Source: Nevskiales bacterium
GTDB taxonomy: Bacteria > Pseudomonadota > Gammaproteobacteria > Nevskiales > DATLYR01
Assembly (NCBI GenBank): GCA_035574475.1
Contig: DATLYR010000161.1
Coordinates: 1 to 40,786 of the forward strand
Length of the DNA: 40,786 nucleotides
Direction of reading: 5' to 3'
The translations under genes were made by a program, and so were the position numbers. The notes below the pieces were generated by a model, which was not told the DNA's origin, did no database searches, and saw only the letters and a program-made list of their open reading frames with translations. Numbering within the stretch: the first letter of the stretch is position 1; the number at the start of each line of letters is the position of its first letter. Below, piece after piece: positions 19,168 through 28,900 of the stretch.

Positions 19168-21306
19168 TCATCTTGGTGCGCCGGACTCGCCGAGCAGCGT
19201 CTCATAGGGCAGATTGGCCACAGCGACTGGCGCAGCGATGCCGTTGCCCTGGGCGTAATCGCAGCCGAGCTCGCGGATCAGCGACAGTTGCTGCTCGGTC
19301 TCGATACCGTCGACGATCACCTTCATGTGCAGCGCGTGGGCGAAGGCCACGAGCGCCGCAATGAAGTTCGCCTGCTTCTGGCCGGCCAGGATGGTGGCAC
19401 CATCCAGGCGAATCATGTCGATCGGCATATCCTGCACCACTGCCAGCGAAGCCGTGCTGCTGCCGAAGGCATCGAGCACGAAGCGCAGGTTACGCGCCCG
19501 CAGATACTCCAGGCGCTCGCGGGCCATCGTGGGATTGCGGGCGATGAAGTCTTCGCTGATGCAGAAGGCAAAACCGCACGATGCGGGCCCGGTCTTGTCC
19601 AGGCGCTCTTCGAGCCGCGCAATGAAATCCTCATCCAACAGCGCCTCTCCAGGGACCTGGAGGTAGACGGTGACGTCCTCTTTCCACGAGAAGCGCTGCC
19701 ACGACTCGATCTGGGCACATACCGCGGCAAACATCCATTCCCATAGCCGAATGGTCAGTTGCGTGTTCTCCACCAGCGCGATGAACTGGTCGGAGAACAT
19801 GTTGCCGCGCCGCGGATGCGACCAGACCAGGCGCGCCTCGAGCCCACCGACTCGGCCGTTTTGCAGCGAAATGGTGGGCTGCCAGTACAGGCACAGCTCG
19901 TTGCGCTCCAGCACCACTTGCAGCTCGTCCTCCATCTGCGACAAGGCCGCCACCTTGGCATTGATCTGCAGATCGAATACCTCGTAGCGCCCACCGCCGA
20001 GGGCCCTGGCTCTGCCCAAGGCGAGCTCCGCATCCTGCAGCATGTCTTCGCTGCGCTCGTATCCGCTCGCGCTCAGCGCGATGCCGATGCTGGCCGTGAC
20101 ATAGACTTCCGAATCGTCGATCTGCAGCGGCGCGCGTAGGCTATCCTGGATGCTGCGGGCGACGTTGATGACCTCACGGATATCGTTGACGTGCTCCAAC
20201 AAGATCCCGAAGCGCTCATCCTTCAGCCGCGAGATGACGGGCGCAGGCTCGATGCCATCTTTCAGCAAGCGGCTGATCTGGAAAGCCGCCCGGTCCACGA
20301 ACTTGGCGCCGAAGCGGTTGAGGGGGCCGTGTGTACGGTCGAGATCCAGCAGCAACAAGGCAAACGCATAACCGTCGTTGAGCTTCGCCTTCTTGAGCGC
20401 GTGGTTGATGTGATCGATGAACAGATCCGATGTCCGCAAACCGGTGACCAGATCATATAAAAGCTGATCCCGCAGCCTCTGCTCATCGCGCTTGCTCTGC
20501 GTGACATCGATGATGAAACCTTCGAGCGCCAGCAGTTCGCCGCTGCTCGAAAAGATACCGGAGCCGCGCTCCCAGGCCCATTTCTCGCTGCCGTCGGCAG
20601 TACGGATGCGATAGACCAGTTCGAAGCGCCGTTCCTCGCGCAGCGCCGCCTGCACCTCGTTCCAGACCCGCTCCCGGTCATCGGGATGAATCAGGCTGCC
20701 ATAGGACAGATGGCGGCTGTCGATGATATCGGCCGGGGCGTAGCCGGTCAGCTCGCGGCTGCCCGCGCTGACATACTCCATCGTCCAGTCCTGGTTGTTG
20801 CGGCCCCGATAGGCCATGCCCGGCAAACCGTCGATGAGGTTGCTCAGCGCGCGATGGCTGGCCTGCAGCGCCTCGTCCTCCCGGACGCGTTCGGTGACAT
20901 CGGTCAGCGTGCCGACCACTGCGGTAGCATTATCAGCGACGATGGACCTGGCGCGCATCTCCACCCAGATCAGGCCATGCCCGTCGATCAGGCAGCGCAG
21001 CCTGAGCGCGCCCGGATCCCCCTCCCCGGCCCTGACCCTTGCCAGATACTCGCTGCAAACCTCGATATCCTGCGGATGGAAATATTTCCGAAAATCCGTC
21101 CCCAGGCTTTCCTGCACGGAAAACCCGGTGAGCCTCTGCCAGCCTTCGCTCAGGAAAACCCAGGCCCCGGTCGTTTCGATTTGAAAGACGGCTTGTGGCA
21201 AGCAATTGATCAGGTTGAGATAATCTGGCCGGCATTCGGATTCATCGCCGGTATGAAGTATCTTGGCGCGTTGCACGGAGAGCAGCCAGTTGCTTAACGC
21301 ATTCAT
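19168..21306 (-). CDS. PAS-PAS-GGDEF-EAL protein with degenerate output domains
   Basis: A 712-residue cytoplasmic protein. Two PAS domains cover about residues 30-140 and 155-275 (the second with PAC end GFIIDVTQSKRD). A GGDEF domain follows, in which the signature is replaced by LKDERF (361-366), and an EAL domain in which the EAL triplet is EAR (490-492), the metal-site DDFG is DAFG (612-615), and the usual Asn in VNLS is Tyr (VYLQ). The LKxD lysine is Arg, though EGxET survives as DGIET. Neither diguanylate cyclase nor phosphodiesterase activity is expected. A c-di-GMP- or protein-binding relay role fits better. It is convergent to the two-component pair and has its own upstream region. 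Confidence 0.88.
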   Translation of the reverse strand: MNALSNWLLSVQRAKILHTGDESECRPDYLNLINCLPQAVFQIETTGAWVFLSEGWQRLTGFSVQESLGTDFRKYFHPQDIEVCSEYLARVRAGEGDPGALRLRCLIDGHGLIWVEMRARSIVADNATAVVGTLTDVTERVREDEALQASHRALSNLIDGLPGMAYRGRNNQDWTMEYVSAGSRELTGYAPADIIDSRHLSYGSLIHPDDRERVWNEVQAALREERRFELVYRIRTADGSEKWAWERGSGIFSSSGELLALEGFIIDVTQSKRDEQRLRDQLLYDLVTGLRTSDLFIDHINHALKKAKLNDGYAFALLLLDLDRTHGPLNRFGAKFVDRAAFQISRLLKDGIEPAPVISRLKDERFGILLEHVNDIREVINVARSIQDSLRAPLQIDDSEVYVTASIGIALSASGYERSEDMLQDAELALGRARALGGGRYEVFDLQINAKVAALSQMEDELQVVLERNELCLYWQPTISLQNGRVGGLEARLVWSHPRRGNMFSDQFIALVENTQLTIRLWEWMFAAVCAQIESWQRFSWKEDVTVYLQVPGEALLDEDFIARLEERLDKTGPASCGFAFCISEDFIARNPTMARERLEYLRARNLRFVLDAFGSSTASLAVVQDMPIDMIRLDGATILAGQKQANFIAALVAFAHALHMKVIVDGIETEQQLSLIRELGCDYAQGNGIAAPVAVANLPYETLLGESGAPR

Positions 21307-21459
21307 GCTTGTTCGACACCCCTTGCGGAGTTCGCACCTCTGAACAAATCCTTAGCCAGAGACTAGGGTGATTTGATATGGGATCGCGGGTCGTATTGCC
21401 TGGCTCAATAGTGGCGGAGCCGCCTCTCCCTGGGCAAGCCCGCTGGAGGAGTATTCATT

Positions 21460-22467
21460 TTAGTATATGGAACACCATGGACCGCGGTAAAAAGGGACCT
21501 TGGCCCCCTGCCATACCAGGTTCGCTGGTACGCGCCGCTCGCCGCTCGGCACCACGCCGAAACGCTCGCGATAACGACGGGCGAAGTGCGACCCCGAGGA
21601 AAAGCCACAGGCGAGTGCGACGTCGAGCACCGGCGCCGCGGTACGCAGAAGCAAACAGCGTGCGCGCAGCAGCCGCAGTTCGCGGTAGTAATCGGCCGGC
21701 GCACAGCCGAGATGGGCCTGAAACAACCGCTCGACCTGGCGCAGCGTGCTGCCGACGCGCCGGGCGATCTCGGCAAGCGCGAGCGGCTCCTCGACGTTGG
21801 CCGCCATCAACGCGAGCGCCCGTGACAGCTTCGGCGGTCGCCAGTCGCCGAAGCCGTGGCGCTGTGCAGCGCGGGCAGCGCGGACACGCTGGTAAAGCAG
21901 CGCCTGCGCGAGCACTGCAACCAGCGCCGGATCGCCCTGCTCGCGGGCGACCAGATGCAACATCATGTCGCGCGCCGCGCTGCCGCCGCCACAGGTATAG
22001 CGGTCGCGGTCGATCTCGAACACGCTGGCGGACACGATCAGTTGCGGGAACATCCGCCGCAGCATGGCGCGACTCGGCCAGTGGATCGTGCAGCGATAGC
22101 CGTCCAGCAGGCCGGCACGGGCCAGCCAGTAACTACCGGCATGCACCCCCCCGAGCGCAGTGCCCGCGGCGGCGAGCCGGCACAGCCACTGCAGCAGCGC
22201 GCGTGCATCCGCGGGCATCGCACTGCCCGGCGCGGCACAGACGAATAGCGCATCCAGCGGCGGCGCCATAGCGATTGCATAGTCCGGCAGCAGGCGCTCC
22301 TCTGCGCCCGCCACCGCTGCGCGGCTGCAGCCGAGTGTCAGCACCCGGTAGAGCGGCTCGCCGCTCAGCGCGTTGGCGAGCCGCAGCGGCTCGCAAGCCG
22401 CCATGAAACTGACGCTGGAAAAGCCCGGCAACAACAAAAAGCCGCAACGTCGCGTCTGTGCCTGCAT
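21460..22467 (-). CDS. GlxA/GbdR-like AraC-family transcription regulator
   Basis: A 335-residue regulator with an N-terminal DJ-1/PfpI-like domain (CGFLLLPGFSSVSFMAACEP to about residue 190, with GGVHAGSYWLARAGLLDG) and a C-terminal double helix-turn-helix of the AraC family (LALAEIARRVGSTLRQVERLF and DVALACGFSSGSHFARRYRERFG). This layout is that of GbdR, which activates glycine betaine and dimethylglycine genes, and of related regulators of quaternary amine use. It lies 5 kb from the dmm operon and is the best local candidate for its control by methylated amines, but the target is inference. The nucleophile Cys of true DJ-1 enzymes is replaced (GGVHAG), as is usual in regulators. Confidence 0.9.
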   Translation of the reverse strand: MQAQTRRCGFLLLPGFSSVSFMAACEPLRLANALSGEPLYRVLTLGCSRAAVAGAEERLLPDYAIAMAPPLDALFVCAAPGSAMPADARALLQWLCRLAAAGTALGGVHAGSYWLARAGLLDGYRCTIHWPSRAMLRRMFPQLIVSASVFEIDRDRYTCGGGSAARDMMLHLVAREQGDPALVAVLAQALLYQRVRAARAAQRHGFGDWRPPKLSRALALMAANVEEPLALAEIARRVGSTLRQVERLFQAHLGCAPADYYRELRLLRARCLLLRTAAPVLDVALACGFSSGSHFARRYRERFGVVPSGERRVPANLVWQGAKVPFYRGPWCSIY

Positions 22468-22930
22468 CTCTTCTTCGCTCTGGCCTTGTCCGAGGTGTTA
22501 ATAACCGTTTTGCGGTGGCGCGCGCAGCCCCCATGAGGAGTACTCCATCCCCTCAGGCAGGGCTGGGGCCGCTTCACGACGCATCCCGCGCCATGAGGAG
22601 TTGCACGCGTCAACAGCACACCCTGAATCTCGACCGCGATGGGGCGGAGCGAAGCGCCCGGCGGAGCCGGGGACGGATGAGCCGCTGGGGAGTTGCTTCA
22701 TCGCATGGCGCAACACTGGACCGGCGCCTGCGTCCGCGCCGAGCACCGGGTTTCAGGGTTGACAGGGCGTCAGATCAAAACGATCATAAGCGATCATAAT
22801 TAACAACCCAAAAAACCTTATAAAAAACAAGCTAATGAGTGATTTTGATCGCCATCGGCGCGATCTCAAAATAAAAGGGGGTTTTAGTGGTTTTTTCCTT
22901 ATATTACAACTCGTGAGAGGGATTTATCAC
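22468..22930. other. 463-base gap with repeats and an AT-rich promoter-like end
   Basis: No credible gene in the first 290 bases. An 11-base direct repeat, ccatgaggagt, occurs at 22531 and again exactly 60 bases later at 22591; the first copy runs into the palindrome ggagtactcc. Base composition then falls sharply from about 22770 toward the AT-rich ORF. An in-frame ATG at 22835 exists for that ORF but lacks a ribosome site. Confidence 0.4.
22759..22798 (+). promoter_or_regulatory. Promoter-like TTGACA with tandem cgatcata sites
   Basis: TTGACA, a 17-base spacer and GATCAT (22782-22787) make a fair sigma-70 promoter. The octamer cgatcata occurs twice, at 22781 and 22791, one helical turn apart and overlapping the -10, which is a common layout for a repressor site. 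It precedes the AT-rich ORF. Confidence 0.3.
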
Positions 22931-23326
22931 ATGACTTCCCAACTACCAAATGCCAGTCTAAAAAGAGTGCAGGAGGTGCTTGAAGCCATTAGAAACGATC
23001 AAAATCATCGCAAACATCCACCAGAAAAAGAACTTGTTGCAGAGATGCTGAAAATAATTGAGGAAATCATTGAGAAACATACACTTGCGCCATTTTGGCT
23101 GATGAGAATCGAAGCCACGTTCGCCATCATCGCCTTGACTGCGATGAAGAATGTGTTGGAAAGACAAGAAGAGTTTGCGAAAACGTGTGAGAAGATGCGC
23201 AAGGCTAGCGAGGATTTCTTAAAGACATGCATTCATGACATCGCATTGCGCACTTTCGCGCCGCACGAACTCGAAAAAACTCTCAACCTCCTCTTTGAGA
23301 TCCCTTGCAAACAGAACGATGCCTGA
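22931..23326 (+). CDS. AT-rich hypothetical protein, helical
   Basis: A 131-residue product starting MTSQLPNASLKRVQEVLEAI at 22931, after gagaggg about ten bases upstream. A longer start at 22835 has no ribosome site and adds an odd sequence, so it is not preferred. The family is not recognised. The protein is mostly charged, amphipathic helix (EKELVAEMLKIIEEIIEKH, then QEEFAKTCEKMRKASEDFLK), like phasin-type coiled segments, with a short hydrophobic helix (ATFAIIALTAMKNVLE). Codon use is Lys/Glu/Ile-rich and AT-rich, unlike every neighbour, which points to recent transfer. It stands alone between a regulator and a REP-like hairpin. No function is offered. Confidence 0.6.
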   Translation: MTSQLPNASLKRVQEVLEAIRNDQNHRKHPPEKELVAEMLKIIEEIIEKHTLAPFWLMRIEATFAIIALTAMKNVLERQEEFAKTCEKMRKASEDFLKTCIHDIALRTFAPHELEKTLNLLFEIPCKQNDA

Positions 23327-23403
23327 TTACGACAATCATCTTGAAAAACACCAAAGACTTTGTATTGAAACGAAAATAAAAAAACCTGATTGAGTCCATT
23401 TTT

Positions 23404-23429
23404 GTCATGCCCGCTGATGCGGGCATGAC
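23404..23429. repeat. REP-like palindrome
   Basis: An 11-bp perfect stem, gtcatgcccgc / gcgggcatgac, with loop tgat. It has the form of the GTCATtCCCGC-type palindromes found in many copies in proteobacterial genomes. A short T-run precedes it instead of following it, so it is not a rightward terminator. Only one copy is in the window. Confidence 0.55.
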
Positions 23430-23448
23430 GTTTGAAGGGGGAGTGAAG

Positions 23449-23733
23449 ATGCGCATGAGCATACTGGCAATCTCGGCGCTTTGCGGTTCACTGACGGTGG
23501 TGACGTCGGTGCGCGCAGCCGACCGGGACCGTGGACGCGCCCTCTATGAGAATCACTGTACCTCATGCCATGAAAGCGTGGTGCATGTGCGCGAGGATCG
23601 CAAAGTCGGCTCGCGTGGCGACCTGTTGAAGCAGATCACACGCTGGCAAAGCGTTTTGGAGCTGCAATGGACCAGGGCGGATGTGGATGACGTCGCTGAA
23701 TACCTGAACCGCACTTTCTACAAGCTACAGTGA
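23449..23733 (+). CDS. Small periplasmic c-type cytochrome
   Basis: A 94-residue protein starting at 23449 after a ggggag ribosome site. The signal peptide MRMSILAISALCGSLTVVTS ends at VRA-AD. The mature part of about 72 residues has one haem motif, CTSCH (in YENHCTSCHES), and a C-terminal helix DVDDVAEYLNRTFYKL typical of class I mono-haem cytochromes. A clear methionine axial ligand is not seen after the haem motif, so the sixth ligand is uncertain; His in VVHVRED is possible. The start codon lies 20 bases past the REP-like hairpin. No oxidase gene is adjacent, so its electron partner is unknown. Confidence 0.85.
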   Translation: MRMSILAISALCGSLTVVTSVRAADRDRGRALYENHCTSCHESVVHVREDRKVGSRGDLLKQITRWQSVLELQWTRADVDDVAEYLNRTFYKLQ

Positions 23734-23767
23734 GCCGCTCAGACATGATGCCTGGCCGGTCGGCCGG

Positions 23768-24118
23768 TCAAAGCAGCGACTCCAGATAGTCCTTCAGCGC
23801 CACCGCGTTGTTCAGTCGCGTCTCTTTCGAGCCGTAGAGCAAGGTCACCGTTCCCCCACGCGCAGCCTCCAACAGAGAATTCAGCGCCGCACGGTTCACG
23901 TCCAGTTCTGCGAAATACCGCCGCCTGAACTCGGGCCATCGGTCAGGCTCGTGCCCGTACCAACGCCTGAGTGCCTCCGAGGGCGCCACGTCCCTGGCCC
24001 AGATATCGATCCTGGCCGTGGCCTTCGCCAGGCCACGCGGCCAGAGGCGATCGACCAGCACCCGCACCCCATCGGCCTGGGATGCCGCCTCGTACACCCG
24101 CTTCACCTGGATCGCCAT
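23768..24118 (-). CDS. DUF488 (YeaO-family) protein
   Basis: A 116-residue protein of the DUF488 family: IQVKRVYEAASQADGVRVLV then DRLWPRGLAK, the family's strongest mark, and TLLYGSKETRLNNAVALKDY near the end. The biochemical role of the family is unknown. It is convergent with the cytochrome gene (34 bases apart) and divergent from prlF. It has no visible partner and looks like ordinary chromosomal background at the left edge of the defence island. Confidence 0.9.
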   Translation of the reverse strand: MAIQVKRVYEAASQADGVRVLVDRLWPRGLAKATARIDIWARDVAPSEALRRWYGHEPDRWPEFRRRYFAELDVNRAALNSLLEAARGGTVTLLYGSKETRLNNAVALKDYLESLL

Positions 24119-24207
24119 GCGTCGACGCTCAACTGCCTGGTCCTCTCAGCAAGCGTAGCCTGGATCACGTGCATTACTCTCGTCGCGATCATAGCCGGAG
24201 AACTGCC

Positions 24208-24537
24208 ATGCCCGCCACCCTCGAAGCCGAATCGACGCTGACCGACCGCTATCAGACGACGGTGCCGGCAACCGTGCGTCGCGCGCTGCGCCTGGGCAAG
24301 CGCGACAAGATTCGCTACACGATCCGCCCGAACAGTGAAGTGGTGCTCACTCGTGTCGAGCGAAATGAGGCAGCCGATCCGGCGCTCGGTGCGTTCCTCG
24401 GGTTCCTGGCCCGCGACATCAGCGAGCACCCCGAGCGCCTGCAGGCCGTGGACGCCGCTCTCGTGCAGCGCATCCAGTCGCTGGTCGGCGGTGTCGAGGT
24501 CGATCTGGACGCGCCGCTCGCGGCAGGCGATGAATGA
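24208..24537 (+). CDS. prlF: PrlF/SohA-type antitoxin, AbrB-fold
   Basis: A 109-residue antitoxin with an N-terminal swapped-hairpin AbrB domain (TLTDRYQTTVPATVRRALRL, KRDKIRYTIRPNSEVVLTRV) and a C-terminal helix region that binds toxin in the family (GAFLGFLARDISEHPERLQA). PrlF represses its own operon with YhaV and neutralises that toxin. The gene overlaps the yhaV-like start by ATGA (24534-24537), the usual coupled order. The antitoxin is intact while the toxin is cut short, so the pair is probably no longer active in toxicity. Confidence 0.88.
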   Translation: MPATLEAESTLTDRYQTTVPATVRRALRLGKRDKIRYTIRPNSEVVLTRVERNEAADPALGAFLGFLARDISEHPERLQAVDAALVQRIQSLVGGVEVDLDAPLAAGDE

Positions 24538-24725
24538 GCGGCAGCGCCCCGCTGGTCGTCAACGGCTGGGCGATCTACGCGCACCCCCTGTTCCTTGACC
24601 CACTCGATGCCCTGATCGGGGAGGTCGAAGCCCTCAAACAGAAGGATCCAGTCGGCTTCACCAAGAAGAACGCCACCAAGCGCCTGGCGGCCATCGCCAA
24701 GCTGGCCTTCGAGGTGATCCCGTAG
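24534..24725 (+). pseudogene. yhaV: Truncated YhaV-type RNase toxin
   Basis: Only 63 residues remain of a family that is usually about 150 long. The start is typical (LVVNGWAIYAHPLFLDPLDA, then NATKRLAAIAKLAFEVIP), and the frame then meets TAG and, in the next codon, TAA. The sequence beyond does not continue the YhaV family in any frame that I can see, so this is loss of the 3' part rather than one nonsense change. The missing part holds the catalytic region. The break lies about 280 bases before the first defence gene and may mark the left junction of that island. Confidence 0.75.
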
Positions 24726-24813
24726 TAAACCCGCCATGAACGCTGGGTAGCAAGCCGTAGGCGTGCTTATATGCTAATGCGCGGATGGGAGGATGAATCC
24801 GCACCCCCACGCA

Positions 24814-24839
24814 CTGCCCCGCTGCTTGAACCGGGGCAG
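24814..24839. other. Hairpin at the left edge of the defence island
   Basis: An 8-bp perfect stem (ctgccccg / cggggcag) with a 10-base loop, after the truncated yhaV. No T-run follows. It might stop read-through from prlF-yhaV. The rest of 24726-25002 shows no gene. Confidence 0.3.
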
Positions 24840-24941
24840 CCTGATCGTGCCACCTGATGTTGTACGGTGATTCGGCGGGCAAGCGGCGCCCGCGCCAATA
24901 CTAATCATTTTGCGACTCATTACATCTTATTTTGAGATTGC

Positions 24942-24970
24942 TTGCCGTCCTGTTTTGATATGTATATTCT
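24942..24970 (+). promoter_or_regulatory. Probable promoter of the defence operon
   Basis: TTGCCG, 17 bases, TATTCT, in the only AT-rich stretch before the WYL gene (about 24900-24985). It lies 32 bases before that start and probably drives the whole operon. WYL regulators of defence islands usually bind just here; no clear long palindrome was found by eye. Confidence 0.4.
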
Positions 24971-25002
24971 GCCGTTAAAGTTACGAGAACCGCTGCGCCC
25001 GC

Positions 25003-25893
25003 ATGTCCACCGAACGCCTACCAGAGATGACCCAGGCGCAACGCGACCGGCTCGCATTCGTCGAGTTGCGCCTGCGGTTCATCGGCGAGATCCGCCGCCA
25101 GGACTTGGTGACGCGCTTCGGCATCCAGGCGGCGGCAGCCACAAGGGACATCGCCCAGTACAAGGCGCTGGCCCCCGGCAATATGGAGTACGACACCAAG
25201 GGCAAGGTCTACGTCCGCGCCGCTTGGTTCCGCCCCCTGTTTGACTTCCCCCCCGAGCGCGTCCTCGTCTGGTTGACCCGGGGCTACGGCGACGGCGAAC
25301 CCATTCGCTGGAAGGGCGCGGTGGCTCATGACGGTACGGGCCTGCCCGAGAAGCTCGATCTCGAGCTGCTGTCGGTTCTGACGCGCGCCATCCATCGCGG
25401 CGCGGCCGTCGAGGTCTCATACCGCGCTCTGTCGAGCGGCCTGACGACGCGTGAGATCGTCCCGTTCGCACTGGCCGACAGCGGCCTGCGCTGGCACGTC
25501 CGCGCCTTCGACCGCAAGAGTGGCGAGTTCCGCGACTTCGTACTGGGGCGTCTCGACGATGCTCGCATCGTCACCGGCGCCGTGGCCGACCACGAGAAGC
25601 CCGATCAGGACATCCAGTGGAACCGGATCACCGAGCTCGAGCTCGTGCCGCATCCGGCTAACGTGCAGCACCCCGACACCATCGAGGCCGAGTACGGCAT
25701 GGAGGGCGGCGTGCTCAAGGTGCGGGCCCGTGCGGCGATGGCCGGCTACCTGTTGCGCCGCTGGAACGTGGACTGCACCGAAGATCACAGCCTCAAGGGT
25801 AGCGAGTACCACCTGTGGCTGCGCAATCGCCAGGCCCTCTACGGCGTTACCAACTTGGTGCTCGCGCCGGGTTACGACGTGTCTGAGCCCTGA
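25003..25893 (+). CDS. WYL-domain transcription regulator, BrxR/CapW-like
   Basis: A 296-residue regulator of the type found first in BREX, CBASS and DISARM-like islands. An N-terminal winged helix ([20 protein letters not shown], then [20 protein letters not shown], residues 15-60) is followed by a WYL-domain core ([20 protein letters not shown], then [20 protein letters not shown], about residues 135-190) and a C-terminal extension that ends [20 protein letters not shown]. BrxR and CapW repress their own defence operons and are thought to sense a nucleic-acid ligand through WYL. It is the first gene of the operon, 26 bases before the helicase. Control of the operon by this protein is inferred from family and position. 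Confidence 0.9.
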   Translation: MSTERLPEMTQAQRDRLAFVELRLRFIGEIRRQDLVTRFGIQAAAATRDIAQYKALAPGNMEYDTKGKVYVRAAWFRPLFDFPPERVLVWLTRGYGDGEPIRWKGAVAHDGTGLPEKLDLELLSVLTRAIHRGAAVEVSYRALSSGLTTREIVPFALADSGLRWHVRAFDRKSGEFRDFVLGRLDDARIVTGAVADHEKPDQDIQWNRITELELVPHPANVQHPDTIEAEYGMEGGVLKVRARAAMAGYLLRRWNVDCTEDHSLKGSEYHLWLRNRQALYGVTNLVLAPGYDVSEP

Positions 25894-25919
25894 CGTCATC
25901 GGTCACAGGGAGGAATGCC

Positions 25920-28900
25920 GTGCTCAAGCTCGAACAGATCCAGAAGAACGCGGCCATCTCAGGCTTGGAGCCCGGACAGGTGGTGCGCATCGTCACGACC
26001 GAGCCGGTCGGTGACAACGCCCTCACCGTCTACTACAAGACCGCCGACGGCACGCTGCGCGAGCGAATGCTGTTCCGCACCGACGAGGCCCAGCTGTCGC
26101 TAGCCGAGGCGGGACGCCCTTGGGCCTTCGATGCGCCGGGCGAAGCGTTCAAGCTCGCCACCGAGGCCTACCGCATCCACCTGGCCCACCTGTTCGATCC
26201 CATGATGGCGGTGCACACGTCGAACGTGGAGCCGCTGCCGCACCAGATCACCGCGGTCTACGAATCGATGCTGCCACGCCAGCCGCTGCGTTTCGTGCTG
26301 GCGGATGACCCCGGCGCTGGCAAGACGATCATGGCGGGCCTCTTCATCCGCGAGCTGCTGATGCGCGCGGATGCCAAGCGCGTGCTGATCGTCGCCCCCG
26401 GCAGCCTGGCCGAGCAATGGCAGGACGAAATGTTCGAGAAGTTCGGCCTGTCGTTCACGCTGTTCTCGCGGGAGCAAGTCGAACAGTCGCGCAGCGGCAA
26501 CCCCTTTGACGACCACGACTTGCTGGTCGCCCGCGTCGATCAACTGGCCCGCGCGGACGACCTACAGGAGAAGTTACGCCTATCGCGGTGGGACCTGGTG
26601 GTGGTCGATGAAGCCCACAAGCTCTCGGCCAACTACTTCGGCAACAAGATCAACAAGACCAAGCGCTTTCAGCTGGGCGAGCTCCTGGGCTCGGTCACCC
26701 GCCACTTTCTGCTCATGACGGCCACGCCGCACAACGGCAAGGAAGAGGACTTCCAGCTGTTCATGTCGCTGCTGGACGCCGACCGCTTCTACGGCAAGTT
26801 CCGCGATGGCGCGCACAAGGTGGACGTCTCCGACCTCATGCGCCGCATGGTCAAAGAGGAGCTGCTCAAGTTCGACGGCACCCCGCTGTTCCCCGAGCGC
26901 CGGGCCTACACCGTCAACTACAAACTCTCCGACCTCGAAGCCGCCCTATACGCGGCCGTCACCGACTACGTCAAGGAGCAGTTCAACAAGGCCGACCAGT
27001 TGGCCGACAGCGGACGCAAGGGCACGGTGGGCTTCGCCTTGACGGCGCTGCAGCGCCGCCTGGCCTCCAGCCCCGAGGCCATCTACCAGTCGCTCAAGCG
27101 GCGTCGCCACAAGCTCAAGCGCCGCGTCGAGGAAGAAAAACTCCGTCAGCGCGGCCAGTCACTGGCCGAGACGCTGGGTGGCAACAACAGCCTGCCCGAC
27201 GACGTGTGGGAAGCCGCCGACGCTCTGTCGCCCGAAGACTATGAGAACTTCGAGGAGGCCGTGGTCGACCAGGCCACGGCGGCCCAGACTATCCAGGAAC
27301 TGGAGGCCGAGATCATCATCCTCGAAGGCTTGGAGGAGCAGGCCCGCCAGGTGGTGCATTCCGGTCAGGATCGCAAGTGGGACGAGCTCTCCCGCCTGCT
27401 GCAAGACACGCCGGAGATGCACGACGCCGAGGGGCGGCAGCGCAAACTCATCATCTTCACCGAGCATCGAGATACTCTGAACTACCTGGCGGTGAAGATC
27501 CGCGGCCTCATCGGCAACGAAGAAGCCGTGGTGATGATCCACGGTGGGGTCAAGCGCGAAGAGCGCCGCAAGGTGCAGGAGCTGTTCCGCAACGACCCCA
27601 TGGTGCGCGTGCTCATCGCCACCGATGCGGCGGGCGAAGGCGTGAACCTGCAAAACGCCAACCTGATGGTCAATTACGACCTGCCTTGGAACCCCAACCG
27701 CCTGGAGCAGCGCTTCGGCCGCATCCACCGCATCGGCCAGACCGAGGTCTGCCACCTGTGGAACATGGTGGCCGCCGAGACCCGCGAGGGCGACGTCTTC
27801 CAGCGCTTGTTCGAGAAGCTGGAGGTGGAGCGCCAGGCCCTGGGCGGCCGCGTGTTCGACATCCTGGGCGAGGTCTTCGAGGACAAGCCCCTCAAGGACC
27901 TGCTGATCGAGGCCATCCGCTACGGCTCGGATCCTGAAGTCCGTGCCCGCCTGCTCAAGAAGGTGGAAGGCGCGCTGGACACCCAGCACCTTGAAAACAT
28001 CATCAAACGCAATGCGCTGTGCGAAGAGGTGATGGACGAGAAGCGCCTGTTCGCGGTGAAGGAGGAAATGGAAAAGGCCGAGGCCCGCAAGCTGCAGCCC
28101 TTCTTCATCCGTGCCTTCTTCAACCAGGCCTTCCAGCAATTGGGCGGCGAGCTGCGCCCGCGTGAGCCTGGGCGCTACGAAATCACCCACGTCCCGGCCA
28201 TCATCCGCGAGCGCGACCGGCAAATCACCGGCCGCGACCGCCGCAACGCCGACCCGGTGCTACGCCGCTACGAGCGCGTCTGCTTCGAGAAGCAGTACGT
28301 GCGGCTGACCGACCGTGTCGGCGCCCCGATGGCCAGCCTCCTCCATCCCGGCCACCCCTTGATGCAGGCGGTCACCGACCTTGTGCTGGAAGCTCACCGC
28401 AACAAGCTCAAGCAAGGCGCGGTGCTGGTGGACCCGAGTGATATGGGTGTCACCCCGAAGGTGATGTTTATCGTCGATCACGCCGTCAAGGAAGGGGCAG
28501 ACCCCGCGCGCATCGTCTCGCGCCGCATGCAGTTCGTCGAGATCGACCCGCAGGGACACGCCATCAACGCCGGTTGGGCGCCTCACCTGGACCTGGAGCC
28601 CATTGCGCCTGCCGACCTCAAGTTGATCGAAGACGTGCTGGCCGCCCCGTGGATCGCCAAAGACCTGGAGCAACGGGCTTTGGCCCATGCCGGAAGCTTC
28701 CTGGTGCCCGAACACTTCGATGAAGTTCGCACCCGCCGCGAGCAGGCGGTGGACAAAACCCTGGCCGCCGTGCATGAGCGTCTGGTCAAGGAAATCAACT
28801 TTTGGTCCGACCGTTACATCAAGCTGCAAGACGACCTGGCTGCCGGCAAGGATGTGCGCCTGACGCTGGAGAACGTGCGCCGCACCATCGACGACCTGAC

